Shown here one piece after another: positions 1 to 8,504 of a stretch of 64,000 nt of DNA. The stretch covers positions 121,521 through 185,520 of the forward strand of contig NZ_BMFR01000006.1 of assembly GCF_014638995.1 (NCBI RefSeq). Reading direction: 5' to 3'. Each line of letters starts with the position of its first letter. Position 1 is the first letter of the stretch. The stretch comes from Virgibacillus oceani (GTDB lineage Bacteria > Bacillota > Bacilli > Bacillales > Amphibacillaceae). The notes beneath the pieces are model-generated. The model was not told the origin of the DNA. It did no database searches and saw only the letters and a program-made list of their open reading frames with translations. Position numbers and translations under genes: made by a program.

Positions 1-69
1 TTTGATCGATAAACACTTAACTGCGATTTTTATATAATAGAAATAAGAGAGATTTAAAAGAGGGGTAGT

Positions 70-768
70 ATGCAACAAATAATGAAAACGACATACGAGA
101 GTATTATGATACTGCTTGTCATGCTTACAATCGTTACGCTTTGGAGTGAAAACACATACAACTCAACAATAAATTGGATTGTGTGGGCAGTGTTTTTTAT
201 AGACTTTGTCGTCCGATTAACCGTATCTAAGGAAAAGTGGAACTTTATCAAGCAAAATCCATTTCTTGTGATTGCCATTATCCCATTTGATCAATTTTTC
301 CAGATTGCCAGAATCGTACGCATCATATACTTATTCCGAATAAAGACGATTACGAAATATTATATTTCACCCTATATTGAAAAACTATCCTTTCAATCCA
401 TGAGTCTAATCGGATCTATAATTCTTGTAATATTGTTTGCTGAATCCCTATTTATTTGGAATGTAGAAAGCTCTATACAAACTTATTATGATGCATTGTT
501 CGTTGTATTTGGCTATTTACTGTTTTTTGGACACGAAATTTATATAATTGGGAACCAGGCAGCAATCTGGACTTTAACTGGTATTTCTATTTTAGGAATT
601 GTTGTTCAGGGAATCGCATTGCAATGGGCATTTACAAAGGTAGAAACGTTAGCTGACAAATATCGAAAGAAGAAAAAGTCCAATCCAATACCGGAATCGG
701 ATAAACAATACAGCAGCAATCAATATAAGAAAAATGATACAAGTGAAAAGCAAAGAATTAATTCGTGA
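70..768 (+). CDS. Voltage-gated ion-channel-like membrane protein without a canonical K+ filter
   Basis: The 232-residue protein has about five to six hydrophobic segments arranged like a six-helix cation channel. Segment 4 (about residues 78-95) carries regularly spaced arginines and a lysine (ARIVRIIYLFRIK), as in a voltage sensor. Where a potassium channel would have the TVGYG filter, the sequence reads YLLFFGHEIYIIGNQ, so the filter is absent. A basic, hydrophilic tail follows residue 195. The ATG start is preceded by AAGAGGGG at 58-65. It may be a channel-derived regulator or a non-potassium channel. The family call is inferred from the S4-like pattern; the transported ion is unknown. 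Confidence 0.6.
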   Translation: MQQIMKTTYESIMILLVMLTIVTLWSENTYNSTINWIVWAVFFIDFVVRLTVSKEKWNFIKQNPFLVIAIIPFDQFFQIARIVRIIYLFRIKTITKYYISPYIEKLSFQSMSLIGSIILVILFAESLFIWNVESSIQTYYDALFVVFGYLLFFGHEIYIIGNQAAIWTLTGISILGIVVQGIALQWAFTKVETLADKYRKKKKSNPIPESDKQYSSNQYKKNDTSEKQRINS

Positions 769-943
769 TGTATTTGCGCCCTCACTATCTCTAAATTTCA
801 CTGATTTAATGCCGAAAAGCCAAAATGCTAAACTAACTGATACCAAGATTGGATGCTTGTTAATAAATAGCGATCATAATGACTATATTGCTGATGATTC
901 CCGTTCTAGGGAAACCGGATCACCACTTGGGTACCGAGCAAGC

Positions 944-1588
944 CTAGTTTTCATTTTTTAATCGAATAATTGCCTCTCTCCTTGTCCTGACTTCAAGTTT
1001 TTTATATAAAGATGAAGTATAGTTCTTTACTGTTCCGATTGATAAAAACAGCTTCCTGGCAATTTCAGCATTTCTGAAACCTTGTACAAGCAAGTTTGCG
1101 ATTTCCATTTCTCTTTCTGATAATCCAAACTTATTCCATGCTTTATCATGAAGGTTTTCATTATGCCAGCTATGTAATAGTTCTTTTATAGATGAAGCGG
1201 CTGTCTGAGGGATTTGCATCTTGCCTGTTAATGCATCTTTAATTGAGGTGATAATTTTTTCCGTTTCCCAATCTTTTAATAAAAAGCCGCTTGCTCCATT
1301 GGAAATTGCCTCCATAACATCATGGCCGTTTGTGTGTGAAGTCAGCATAAGAATATAAATGCCGGGGTGTTTATCCTTTATTATTCTGGTAGCTTCTACT
1401 CCACTTAGGACTGGCATCTGAACATCCATCAATATTACATCGGGATCCAGGCGTGCTAGCTGAATTGCCTCTTTACCGTTGCTAGCCGTTCCAATAACAT
1501 TAAAATCATCCTGAAGCATGAGAATTGTTTCAAAACCATCACGAATTATTGGATGATCATCTGCAATAGCTATACGAATTGCATCCAT
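944..1588 (-). CDS. NarL/LuxR-type response regulator
   Basis: Two-component response regulator of 214 residues. The N-terminal receiver domain shows the acidic pair D10/D11, phospho-acceptor D55 (in LMDVQMP), T83 and K105. The C-terminal LuxR-type helix-turn-helix spans about 148-212 (LSEREMEIANLLVQG, then IARKLFLSIGTVKNY). It overlaps the upstream kinase by one base (TAATG), so the two are translationally coupled and almost certainly partners. It probably binds DNA as a phosphorylated dimer. The target genes cannot be read from the sequence. Confidence 0.95.
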   Translation of the reverse strand: MDAIRIAIADDHPIIRDGFETILMLQDDFNVIGTASNGKEAIQLARLDPDVILMDVQMPVLSGVEATRIIKDKHPGIYILMLTSHTNGHDVMEAISNGASGFLLKDWETEKIITSIKDALTGKMQIPQTAASSIKELLHSWHNENLHDKAWNKFGLSEREMEIANLLVQGFRNAEIARKLFLSIGTVKNYTSSLYKKLEVRTRREAIIRLKNEN

Positions 1589-2766
1589 TAGCTAGGGACC
1601 TCCATCGATTGAAAACCTTTATTTGCTATTGGAATTGAAATAGATAAGGAACATCCATTTTCGGGCTCTGTCCATATTTCCATCCTGCCGCCAATTGCAG
1701 TTATACGTTCATTCATAGCGGTTAGCCCAAACCCGTATTCCATTTCTTTCGCAGCTGTAGTTCCATCATCACTTAATTTAAAGAGAATCCTGCCATCCAG
1801 TTCTTTTAAGGAAAAATGAAATTGAGTTGCTTTTCCATGCTTTATGCCATTTGTTAAACCTTCTTGTAACGAACGATAAATCGCAAGCTCTTGATCGGGT
1901 CTGAGCTTTTGTATGTCGGAAATGTTTTTTGTGATTGTTATGTCGGATTGCTGTGATGTACTTTTAAGTAAGTCTTCTAAACGATTTTTAAAATTGATAA
2001 ATAAGGGGTTGTCATGTAGGGTCCTAGATGATTTTCGAATGTCACGTAAACTCCTTTTTACCTGTTCCTGAACAATATCTAATTTATCTAAAGCTTTATC
2101 TATTTGACCGTTTGCATGCAGTTGTTTACTAGACTCGAGTCCTACTAAAGTAGTAGTGAGTGTATGACCAACCGTATCATGAATCTCCCGGGAAAGCCGT
2201 ACACGTTCTTCAATCAATGTCTTTTCTTCCAATTCCGTGTTAATGATTTGCAGGTGCTGATAAGCCATTTCTAATTCCTGGCTTTGCTGTTGTGAGCGCC
2301 TGGCCATATAACTAAATCCGAAAATTAACCAATATTCAAGCATTCGCGGGATGACAAAACTAACCACATCAAATGGTGGAAAATCAAGATTAATGTATAC
2401 ACCTAACGCAAATGCTGCATAGCACAAAAATGTAAACGGAACACTTATAGCCAAGCGATAATAAAAAGCTGCTTCGGCAAGCAATATGAAAAAATTAATT
2501 TGCGGAACAAACGACCCATCTATAATTTGGATAGCGAAAGCAAGCAAGAATTGAATGCTTAATATTATCGCTGCCGCAGTTGATTTCATTGGTATAGATG
2601 CAATTGGCAGGATGGAGTATCTAATAATCTGTAAGAGGATAAAACTGGCAGTAAATGCAGCTATAACACCCTGGCTATCCGGGTTATTTTTATAGAGAAA
2701 CAAAAAAGCAACGAATAATGAAATGTATAAAATTACGGAAATCGTTCGTGCAGAATTATTCTTCAT
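1588..2766 (-). CDS. Sensor histidine kinase (HisKA_3 family)
   Basis: Membrane-bound sensor kinase of 392 residues. Five or six transmembrane helices fill roughly residues 8-155 with almost no extracytoplasmic loop, so the signal is probably sensed within the membrane. A short coiled coil (160-190) leads to the dimerisation/phospho-acceptor motif REIHDTVGHTL with H196. The HATPase_c domain at the C-terminus has the N-box-like GLTNGIKHGKA and a glycine-rich YGFGLTAMNERI. This is the same architecture as the DesK/LiaS-type kinases. It is transcribed leftwards from about 2770 with its response regulator directly downstream. Confidence 0.93.
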   Translation of the reverse strand: MKNNSARTISVILYISLFVAFLFLYKNNPDSQGVIAAFTASFILLQIIRYSILPIASIPMKSTAAAIILSIQFLLAFAIQIIDGSFVPQINFFILLAEAAFYYRLAISVPFTFLCYAAFALGVYINLDFPPFDVVSFVIPRMLEYWLIFGFSYMARRSQQQSQELEMAYQHLQIINTELEEKTLIEERVRLSREIHDTVGHTLTTTLVGLESSKQLHANGQIDKALDKLDIVQEQVKRSLRDIRKSSRTLHDNPLFINFKNRLEDLLKSTSQQSDITITKNISDIQKLRPDQELAIYRSLQEGLTNGIKHGKATQFHFSLKELDGRILFKLSDDGTTAAKEMEYGFGLTAMNERITAIGGRMEIWTEPENGCSLSISIPIANKGFQSMEVPS

Positions 2767-2916
2767 ATTATCCCCTCAAATTTTTAAAATTTTCCAGTAA
2801 TATAGGTACATTTTAGCATAAATTGGCATATGTTACCACTTGCATTCTTAATTTGTCGAATAGTCATATTATTAGCCTGAAGGTCATTAAAAAAGTCACA
2901 TATTTACCTTTACCTG

Positions 2917-2944
2917 TTTACATTGATATTTACGCCATTACAAT
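2917..2944 (+). promoter_or_regulatory. Candidate sigma-A promoter of the SinI-like gene
   Basis: TTTACA at 2917-2922 and TACAAT at 2939-2944 are separated by 16 bases. They lie 35 bases ahead of the ATG at 2979. Position and match are reasonable but unproven. Confidence 0.4.
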
Positions 2945-2978
2945 AAAATTAGAATACAATTTGGGGGAGAATGTGAAC

Positions 2979-3107
2979 ATGATTGAAACAAAAAAGGAGC
3001 TAGATACGGAGTGGGTCGAGTTAATTAAAGAAGCAAAGGAATTAGGAATAACCATTGAGGAAATTCAACAGTTCTTGGAAAGTTGTTCAAAACCAGTTAT
3101 ATATTAA
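2979..3107 (+). CDS. SinI-like anti-repressor (orphan)
   Basis: A 42-residue protein beginning at the ATG at 2979, with GGGGGAG at 2963-2969 as ribosome binding site; a longer frame upstream is not needed and does not look coding. The core ELDTEWVELIKEAKELGITIEEIQQFLE matches the SinI domain of B. subtilis (ELDQEWVELMVEAKEAGIS...), the helical hook by which SinI dissociates SinR and de-represses biofilm matrix genes. No SinR gene is adjacent. It is followed by an excisionase-type HTH protein, so it could act on a SinR encoded elsewhere. Family assignment is confident; the partner is not. Confidence 0.8.
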   Translation: MIETKKELDTEWVELIKEAKELGITIEEIQQFLESCSKPVIY

Positions 3108-3182
3108 AAGTCCTTCCTATTCATTATTGCGTATTTCCTTTATAATGTACTAAATGCCCCAAGAGAAAGGATCAACCATACA

Positions 3183-3413
3183 TTGTACCTTACAATTAAA
3201 GAGACTGCAGAATATTTATCGATTGATGAATCTAAAATTAGAGCATTCGTTTTGCAAAATCGTATCCGATCTGTATATGATGGTAAACAATATCTAATAA
3301 ATAAAGAGCAATTTACAACACATTTTGATCAGATAGAGAAATATAGAAAAATGATCGAGGAATATCTTAGTGAGCCAATTCCAGAAGACATTGATGTGAA
3401 AGACGAAGACTAA
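3183..3413 (+). CDS. Excisionase-type (HTH_17) DNA-binding protein
   Basis: A 76-residue protein starting at TTG 3183, with AGAAAGGA at 3164-3171 as likely ribosome binding site. Residues 1-45 (YLTIKETAEYLSI...IRSVYDGKQYLINKEQF) fit the winged helix of the excisionase/AlpA family (MerR superfamily): a 'T.KE.AEYL.I' first helix and a basic wing. The last 30 residues are acidic. No integrase, attachment site or phage gene is near, so it is more likely a small housekeeping regulator than a true excisionase. It lies 18 bases before the pseudouridine synthase gene and may be co-transcribed with it. Confidence 0.7.
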   Translation: MYLTIKETAEYLSIDESKIRAFVLQNRIRSVYDGKQYLINKEQFTTHFDQIEKYRKMIEEYLSEPIPEDIDVKDED

Positions 3414-3431
3414 AGACTGAGGAGTACAGCA

Positions 3432-4328
3432 ATGAAATACAAACACAAGGGTCGAAATAATACACTTACATATAATGTTGAAGAAAGTATTGAATTACTG
3501 CCCTTTTTATTACAGGTTATGTCCAACCGCAGCCGTAATTCGGTAAAGTCTATTCTTACGCGCGGCCAAGTGACAATTGATGATCATATTGAAACAAAAC
3601 ATAACTATGCCTTACAGCCGGGACAAACAGTTACAGTTTTAAAAAATAAAGCCGCAATAAAGGAAAGCCAGTTGATTGGCATGACCATTTTGTACGAGGA
3701 TGAAGATATTATTGTTATTAATAAAGAAGCTGGCTTACTTTCCATCGCAACACAAAAAGAGAAGAGGCGTACAGCACATCACCAGCTAATGGAGCATGTT
3801 CAGAGGGAAAGTTCAGAAAATCGAATTTTTGTCGTTCATCGACTGGATAAGGATACATCGGGAGTTATGATGTTTGCTAAAAGTGAAAAAGTTAAGCGCA
3901 CGCTGCAAAATGCTTGGAAAGAAAATGTGAAAGAACGTACCTATGTGGCGCTTGTAGAAGGGGAAGTTAAGAAGCCTAAGGGCTACATATCATCATGGTT
4001 GAAAGAAAGCAGTACACACATGATGTACTCAAGCTCAACTAAACATGATGGTTTGCATGCAATTACACATTATAAAGTGGTGCAATCTAATAAAAGCTTC
4101 TCTTTATTGGAAGTCCAGCTCGAAACAGGGCGTAAAAATCAAATTCGTGTCCATATGCAGGATCTAGGTCATTCAGTCGTTGGTGATAAGAAATATGGTT
4201 CAACAGGAAATGCAATTGGGCGACTTGGTCTTCACGCAAAGGTGCTGCTGTTTACGCACCCCGTAACGGGAAAACTGCTCCGTTTTGAAGCGCCTGTACC
4301 GAAGTCGTTTTTAACGAAGTCGAAATAA
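3432..4328 (+). CDS. RluA-family pseudouridine synthase
   Basis: A 298-residue RNA-modifying enzyme that isomerises uridine to pseudouridine in rRNA or tRNA. An N-terminal S4-like RNA-binding region (about 20-72) precedes the catalytic domain. The catalytic motif HRLDKDTSG lies at residues 136-144 with nucleophile D139, and the family's GRKNQIRVHM and LHAKVLLFTHP motifs are present. Length and domain order match the YjbO/YlyB/YhcT paralogues of B. subtilis. Which of these it corresponds to, and the target uridine, cannot be decided here. Confidence 0.93.
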   Translation: MKYKHKGRNNTLTYNVEESIELLPFLLQVMSNRSRNSVKSILTRGQVTIDDHIETKHNYALQPGQTVTVLKNKAAIKESQLIGMTILYEDEDIIVINKEAGLLSIATQKEKRRTAHHQLMEHVQRESSENRIFVVHRLDKDTSGVMMFAKSEKVKRTLQNAWKENVKERTYVALVEGEVKKPKGYISSWLKESSTHMMYSSSTKHDGLHAITHYKVVQSNKSFSLLEVQLETGRKNQIRVHMQDLGHSVVGDKKYGSTGNAIGRLGLHAKVLLFTHPVTGKLLRFEAPVPKSFLTKSK

Positions 4329-4341
4329 TCCATAAAAAGTG

Positions 4342-4372
4342 TTGCATCTTCCGTTACGTAACCCTGTATAAT
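4342..4372 (+). promoter_or_regulatory. MerR-type promoter with 19-bp spacer and internal dyad
   Basis: TTGCAT (4342-4347) and TATAAT (4367-4372) are separated by exactly 19 bases, the over-long spacer typical of promoters activated by MerR-family regulators through DNA distortion. The spacer contains the palindrome GTTACGTAAC (4353-4362). It stands directly ahead of a broken merR-like gene (4401) and the membrane protein gene at 4584. Confidence 0.7.
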
Positions 4373-4400
4373 GTTATTAATATTGATACGGGGGGTTTTT

Positions 4401-4609
4401 ATGTATCCGATAGGAAAGTTAGCGGAAATGAGTAATGTAACTGTATGTACTTTACGTTATTATAACGAAATAGGTTAAATGAAAATAGATTAGAAGGTTT
4501 CTATCAATTTGATAAAAATGTCGTAAATTTTATTGAAAAGGCTTGCGAGTATTTATTTAAAAACCCCAAACAGGTGAAAATATATGAAGAAAAACATTGT
4601 AATTCTTGA
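4401..4609 (+). pseudogene. merR-family regulator remnant
   Basis: The ATG at 4401 opens MYPIGKLAEMSNVTVCTLRYYNEIG, the first helix-turn-helix of a MerR regulator, and stops at TAA 4476-4478 after 25 residues. A second frame (about 4479-4609) continues with NRLEGFYQFDKNVV and a helical stretch, but the rest of the wing, the second helix pair and the effector domain are missing. This fits deletion plus frameshift in a former regulator gene. The 3' remnant overlaps the start of the next gene. Confidence 0.7.
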
Positions 4610-5234
4610 TTTAATATGCTACGCAGCCATCCCATATCTTATTTGGACACATGGTAGAGAGCCATTCGGTGATTATGCTGCTTTGTTATTATCCACTGTA
4701 CCTGGTTTTATTTACACCATCTACCGATTTATAATTGAGCGTCAATTTAATATAGCGGGAATGTTTATACTGGGATCCTTATTTATCAGTACAACGGTTA
4801 ATTTACTCTCTTCTTCTGCAGAAAGTATGCTTTGGAATCAAGTTTATTTGGGGTTCTGTTATGCAGCCATATACCTATTATCTGTCGTGTTTAAAAAACC
4901 ATTAGCACTTTATTTTGCAGTAGATTGGGCATATTTGCAAGGATATCCACGAAAAGGCAGTCAAGCATTATATTCATCTAAAGGGCTATTTATATGGTTC
5001 CAAGTATTAACCTTATTATTTGTTATAAGGGGTTTATTTCAAAACCTATTAAAAGCATGGCTAATCCAATCGTATGGTGTTGATGGTTATAGTAGTGTAC
5101 TTATATATATGCAAATAAGTGGATGGGTATTTAGTGGACTGGTTGCGATTGGTTACTTTTTAGTTTTTAAGAAAGTTGATAATTATTTAACGAAGCAAAA
5201 TTATGTGGACTCTGAAACACCAGTTAATAGTTAA
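4584..5234 (+). CDS. VC0807-like integral membrane protein
   Basis: A 216-residue protein with about six hydrophobic segments and a conserved-looking cytoplasmic motif (FAVDWAYLQGYPRK, about residues 112-126). It resembles the VC0807 family of uncharacterised membrane proteins. It sits behind the MerR-type promoter and the merR remnant, so it was probably the regulator's target. Substrate and function are unknown. It starts at ATG 4584; only a weak purine-rich site lies upstream, which is in keeping with a disturbed upstream region. Confidence 0.55.
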   Translation: MKKNIVILDLICYAAIPYLIWTHGREPFGDYAALLLSTVPGFIYTIYRFIIERQFNIAGMFILGSLFISTTVNLLSSSAESMLWNQVYLGFCYAAIYLLSVVFKKPLALYFAVDWAYLQGYPRKGSQALYSSKGLFIWFQVLTLLFVIRGLFQNLLKAWLIQSYGVDGYSSVLIYMQISGWVFSGLVAIGYFLVFKKVDNYLTKQNYVDSETPVNS

Positions 5235-5264
5235 GCTTAAAATATGAGTGGAAAGGTGTGTAGA

Positions 5265-5768
5265 ATGTTACTCCTCCAGCTAAAAAGAGTTATCTGATCA
5301 AATGAACATAAGGATTTCAAAAGAACAATTGATAGAAAACGATCGCTTATATTCATGGCATGCGCATGTATTTTTGTATAAACGGAAAAAATATTGCCTC
5401 GTTATGAATAATGAACAAGGTACAACTTTATTATAGGTGGCAGCCTAAGAAAAAAGGAATTCAGTCAATTCGATTTGCTGGTGAAAAAGGGGATACAAGA
5501 TAATTTTTTGGCAGATGGATTTGATAAGAATGTTATAGAAACCTATCTGGAAGAATGTGAGTCTGTTGAATATGCTCCAATAAGTGATCGAAGGGTGATT
5601 TCCCAAATTAATGAAATGATTAGGGTGACAAAGCACGTTGTAGAATATGAAGGACTATCTGGAATAGAGGAACATATAAGCAAATTAAATCGGTTTAACA
5701 ATGATTTTGTCATGCTTAGTTTACCAGATACTTACCCGATTAAAGCCATGAGGATAGCCTTAAAATAA
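5265..5768 (+). pseudogene. DUF6933-like gene broken by frameshifts
   Basis: Pieces of one protein appear in three successive frames. After the ATG at 5265 (AAAGGTG at 5252-5258) one frame gives TPPAKKSYLIK. A second frame from 5302 gives DRLYSWHAHVFLYKRKKYCLVMNN and stops at TAG 5434-5436. A third gives GGSLRKKEFSQFDLLVKKG and runs to 5768. Together they resemble the DUF6933 family ('LYSWHA', 'R+K..LVMN' and 'K.F..FD' blocks). At least two single-base frameshifts are needed, around 5295 and 5425-5435. The intact family has no known function. A sequencing error could explain one but probably not both breaks. Confidence 0.6.
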
Positions 5769-5774
5769 ATATTG

Positions 5775-5804
5775 AGGATGAATAACTTATAAGTTACTCA
5801 TCCT
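5775..5804. terminator. Bidirectional rho-independent terminator
   Basis: AGGATGAATAACTT (5775-5788) pairs with AAGTTACTCATCCT (5791-5804) with one mismatch, followed by TTTT. It separates the convergent DUF6933 remnant and the peptidase gene. Confidence 0.75.
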
Positions 5805-5810
5805 TTTAAA

Positions 5811-6809
5811 TTATTCCGCATCTGGTAATGGAGCCTTCTCCACAACGCGACCTTTCCGACCTTCCGTTGAGTCAGCTTTTTTCAGCGAGTTAATAATCGC
5901 TTCTTCAGTTGATTCAATAACTGCCTGGAAAAGCTGATTCATAACTGGATGATCATCACGAATATATGTCACAGATTCCATGGCTGTATCAGTGAAATGG
6001 GTACAGCGATTTGCTGTTGAAAATGCAATCGCAATATCTCCGCTTCCGTTATCAATATGGCTGCCTGTCCGTCCTAGTCCAGCAGCACATCTTTTTGCAA
6101 GTCGCTTTAGCTGTCGATCATAAAGCGGGGCATCTGTGGCAATAATCATCATGATGGAACCATCCGGTGTGTCTAGCGCCTTATCCTCCCAATTCGCAAA
6201 AAGGGCATCTCCCCGTTTTCCGAAATTGCTTAATACAAGACAGCCAACCGTAAAGTTTTCGTTGTTAACAGAAACAACCCGTGATGCCGTACCAATACCG
6301 CCTTTATACCCGAAGCAGACCATACCTTTTCCAGCACCGACCGCACCTTCTTCAACAGGTTCATTTTTGGCGTTTTTGATCGACTGAACGGCATGCTCAC
6401 GTTTTACAGCTTGATGGCGGATCGAGTTCAAATAACTATCATTGCACTCACCTGCTACAATATTAATAGTGCTAGTTGAATCACCAATCTCTTTATTCTC
6501 TTCTAGCATATAGTCCAGTGTCCCTTGAATGACAGGACCAACGCTAAACGTGTTAGTCAGCATAATTGGCGATTCGATTAAACCGAGCTCCTCAACCTGC
6601 ACAAGACCAGCAGTTTTTCCATATCCATTTATGACACAACTTCCTGCACGGGTTTTTTCGTTGAAAAGATTTCCTTCATGAGGGAGAATAGCTGTCACAC
6701 CAGTACATATCGTGTCCTCTTCATTCAGTTTCTCATACAAGGTAACATGCCCGACTTTTACACCTTGAATGTCGGTAATGCAATTGTTTGTTCCTTTTGG
6801 AAGCCCCAT
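5811..6809 (-). CDS. P1 (DmpA-type) aminopeptidase, N-terminal-nucleophile hydrolase
   Basis: A 332-residue member of the DmpA/BapA peptidase family (L-aminopeptidase/D-esterase, beta-aminopeptidase), which matures by self-cleavage that exposes an N-terminal serine. The expected site is visible at G249-S250 in GRTGSHIDNGSGD, and the numbering equals that of DmpA. The nearby GDIAIAFSTANR and the N-terminal NCITDIQGVKVGH are also family motifs. No signal peptide is seen, so it is cytoplasmic. Physiological substrates in bacilli are unknown. It is a single gene read leftwards. Confidence 0.9.
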   Translation of the reverse strand: MGLPKGTNNCITDIQGVKVGHVTLYEKLNEEDTICTGVTAILPHEGNLFNEKTRAGSCVINGYGKTAGLVQVEELGLIESPIMLTNTFSVGPVIQGTLDYMLEENKEIGDSTSTINIVAGECNDSYLNSIRHQAVKREHAVQSIKNAKNEPVEEGAVGAGKGMVCFGYKGGIGTASRVVSVNNENFTVGCLVLSNFGKRGDALFANWEDKALDTPDGSIMMIIATDAPLYDRQLKRLAKRCAAGLGRTGSHIDNGSGDIAIAFSTANRCTHFTDTAMESVTYIRDDHPVMNQLFQAVIESTEEAIINSLKKADSTEGRKGRVVEKAPLPDAE

Positions 6810-6867
6810 ATATGTATACTCCTTTTAATTGACTGATTTTTTATTTAGTATAGCAAAAGACAGAAAA

Positions 6868-6900
6868 GATTGGTGCCATAATGTAAATATGGCACCAATC
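6868..6900 (-). terminator. Terminator of the alkaline phosphatase gene
   Basis: Perfect 13-bp stem GATTGGTGCCATA (6868-6880) / TATGGCACCAATC (6888-6900) with a 7-base loop. On the minus strand it is followed by a T-rich run (TTTTCTGTCTTTTG) and lies just past the phosphatase stop codon. Confidence 0.85.
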
Positions 6901-6905
6901 AATAA

Positions 6906-8264
6906 CTACTTCAAAAATTCAAATACTTCATTAGCGATATCTGTGTTATCAATTAGACCGGAGAATACGTCACTTTTTGGACCATATGCATAAACAGGAA
7001 CATCAACGCCTGTATGCCCGCCGGTCGTAAATCCAATACCCGCCCGATCGTTAAATACCTTAGAAATCGCACTGTATAAAGTGTCAAAATCATTGGTGGC
7101 ATAGGCTTCTTTAACAGCAGTAAGCTCCTCTTCTGTAAAATCAAATTCTACATAATCTGACAATACATCCTCAACTGAGGCCCCATCCATGATTTCTTGC
7201 GCCATAAATTCTGGAGTACGCTTTGCAGCTTTGATTACTTCTGGATTCATATTATATTCACCATCACGGCCGATTGAAAATCCGCCTGTTGAATGATCTG
7301 CTGTTAAAACCACTTGTGTGTGTTTGTCTTTTTTAGCAAATTCAATAACCGCTTCAAATGCTTTTGCAAAGTCTTCCATTTCACTCATTGCACCAACAGA
7401 ATCATTGGCATGTCCTGCCCAGTCAATTTGGCTGCCTTCAACCATGAGGAAAAACCCATCTTTGTCTTCACTCAGCTGTTCCAATGCTGTAGTTGTCATT
7501 TCCTTAAGTGTTGGAGTAGTCTCGTTACGGTCGATTGCTTTTGGAAGCCCAACTGGTGCAAATAAACCTAGTAGCTTATCACTCTCATTTGCCAGCATTT
7601 CTTCTGTTGAGGTCACATAATTGTAGCCATCTTGTTTAAACTCATCGATGAGATTCCGATCATTGCGGTCAAAATAGCTGGTGCCGCCGCCAAGCATTAT
7701 ATCAACCTTGTGTTTGCCCTTTATCAAATCGTCAAAATAATCATCGGCGATATCATTGTAATTATTCCGTGAAACATCGTGCGCTCCAAAAGCCGCCGGT
7801 GTTGCATGATTGATTTGCGATGTTGCAACTAGACCAGTTGCCATGCCGTTTTCCTTAGCGGCTTCTAGTACAGTCCCAACTGGCTTTCTGTCATTATCAA
7901 CAGAGATAGCTCCATTGTATGTTTTTATTCCGGCTGCCATTGATGTTGCCGCTGCCGCTGAATCTGTAACGTTTTCTTCTGGATCATCAGGATGTGTTGT
8001 TGCCATCCCTGCAAAATGTTCGTCAAAAATCGTCTTTTCCTTTTGCGGTGTTCGGGGATCATCTTTCATATAACGATATGCCGAAGTATAAGCTGGACCC
8101 ATTCCATCCCCAATAAGCACAATTACATTTTTAACCTTGCCATGATTAGGGGACTTTCCTTTTGCTTTACCGCTGTCCGCACTTAGGTTCGTTCCATTCG
8201 TCCCAATTAAGCTACCCACAGCCAGTACACAAATAGTTACGAAAATCCATACTTTTTTCTTCAT
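6906..8264 (-). CDS. Secreted alkaline phosphatase
   Basis: A 452-residue alkaline phosphatase that releases phosphate from monoesters outside the cell. The N-terminus (MKKKVWIFVTICVLAVGSL) is a signal peptide. The metal-binding motif IGDGMG, the active-site serine motif TDSAAAATSMAAG, ADHSTGGF and the late TTGGHTGVDVP histidine motif are all present, as in the B. subtilis PhoA/PhoB and E. coli PhoA family. It is monocistronic, with its own terminator. A candidate Pho-box array lies upstream (8373-8400), which suggests phosphate-starvation control. Confidence 0.96.
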   Translation of the reverse strand: MKKKVWIFVTICVLAVGSLIGTNGTNLSADSGKAKGKSPNHGKVKNVIVLIGDGMGPAYTSAYRYMKDDPRTPQKEKTIFDEHFAGMATTHPDDPEENVTDSAAAATSMAAGIKTYNGAISVDNDRKPVGTVLEAAKENGMATGLVATSQINHATPAAFGAHDVSRNNYNDIADDYFDDLIKGKHKVDIMLGGGTSYFDRNDRNLIDEFKQDGYNYVTSTEEMLANESDKLLGLFAPVGLPKAIDRNETTPTLKEMTTTALEQLSEDKDGFFLMVEGSQIDWAGHANDSVGAMSEMEDFAKAFEAVIEFAKKDKHTQVVLTADHSTGGFSIGRDGEYNMNPEVIKAAKRTPEFMAQEIMDGASVEDVLSDYVEFDFTEEELTAVKEAYATNDFDTLYSAISKVFNDRAGIGFTTGGHTGVDVPVYAYGPKSDVFSGLIDNTDIANEVFEFLK

Positions 8265-8372
8265 GATTCTCCTCCTTGAAAATGTAGTTTGTCTTTCAAC
8301 TAATATGGTAATTGAAAATAATAGTTTTCAAAATAGTAGATTAGTTGTGAAATAATTGGTCACATTTTAATT

Positions 8373-8400
8373 TGAAGAGTCAACGTAAAGCATGTGTAAA
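8373..8400 (-). promoter_or_regulatory. Candidate Pho-box repeats upstream of alkaline phosphatase
   Basis: Read on the minus strand, TTTACA (8400-8395), TTTACG (8389-8384) and the weaker TCTTCA (8378-8373) are spaced by exactly 5 bases, i.e. every 11 bp. This is the arrangement of PhoP-binding TT(A/T/C)A(C/T)A repeats in B. subtilis. Two hexamers match well and one poorly, about 110-135 bases before the start codon. Confidence 0.35.
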
Positions 8401-8504
8401 TATCTGGTCTGAATGTATTGGAAAAATTAATTCCAGCTTCATAATTGCAAAAGAACTGTCGAAAAACAGTAGATTTTGCCGGGTAATAATGTACTAGTTG
8501 TTAT

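Noticed and set aside
734..961. 75-codon frame after the channel-like gene
   Set aside because: Begins inside the preceding gene in another frame, lacks a good ribosome binding site and overlaps the end of the response regulator gene. It has a protein-like composition, but no family was recognised; left out as unsupported.
2823..2978. N-terminal extension of the SinI-like protein
   Set aside because: The 52 extra residues have no ribosome binding site, overlap the likely promoter and do not resemble SinI; ATG 2979 is the better start.
3183..3413. Prophage or integrative element marked by an excisionase-like gene
   Set aside because: No integrase, attachment repeats or phage genes nearby, and housekeeping genes on both sides.
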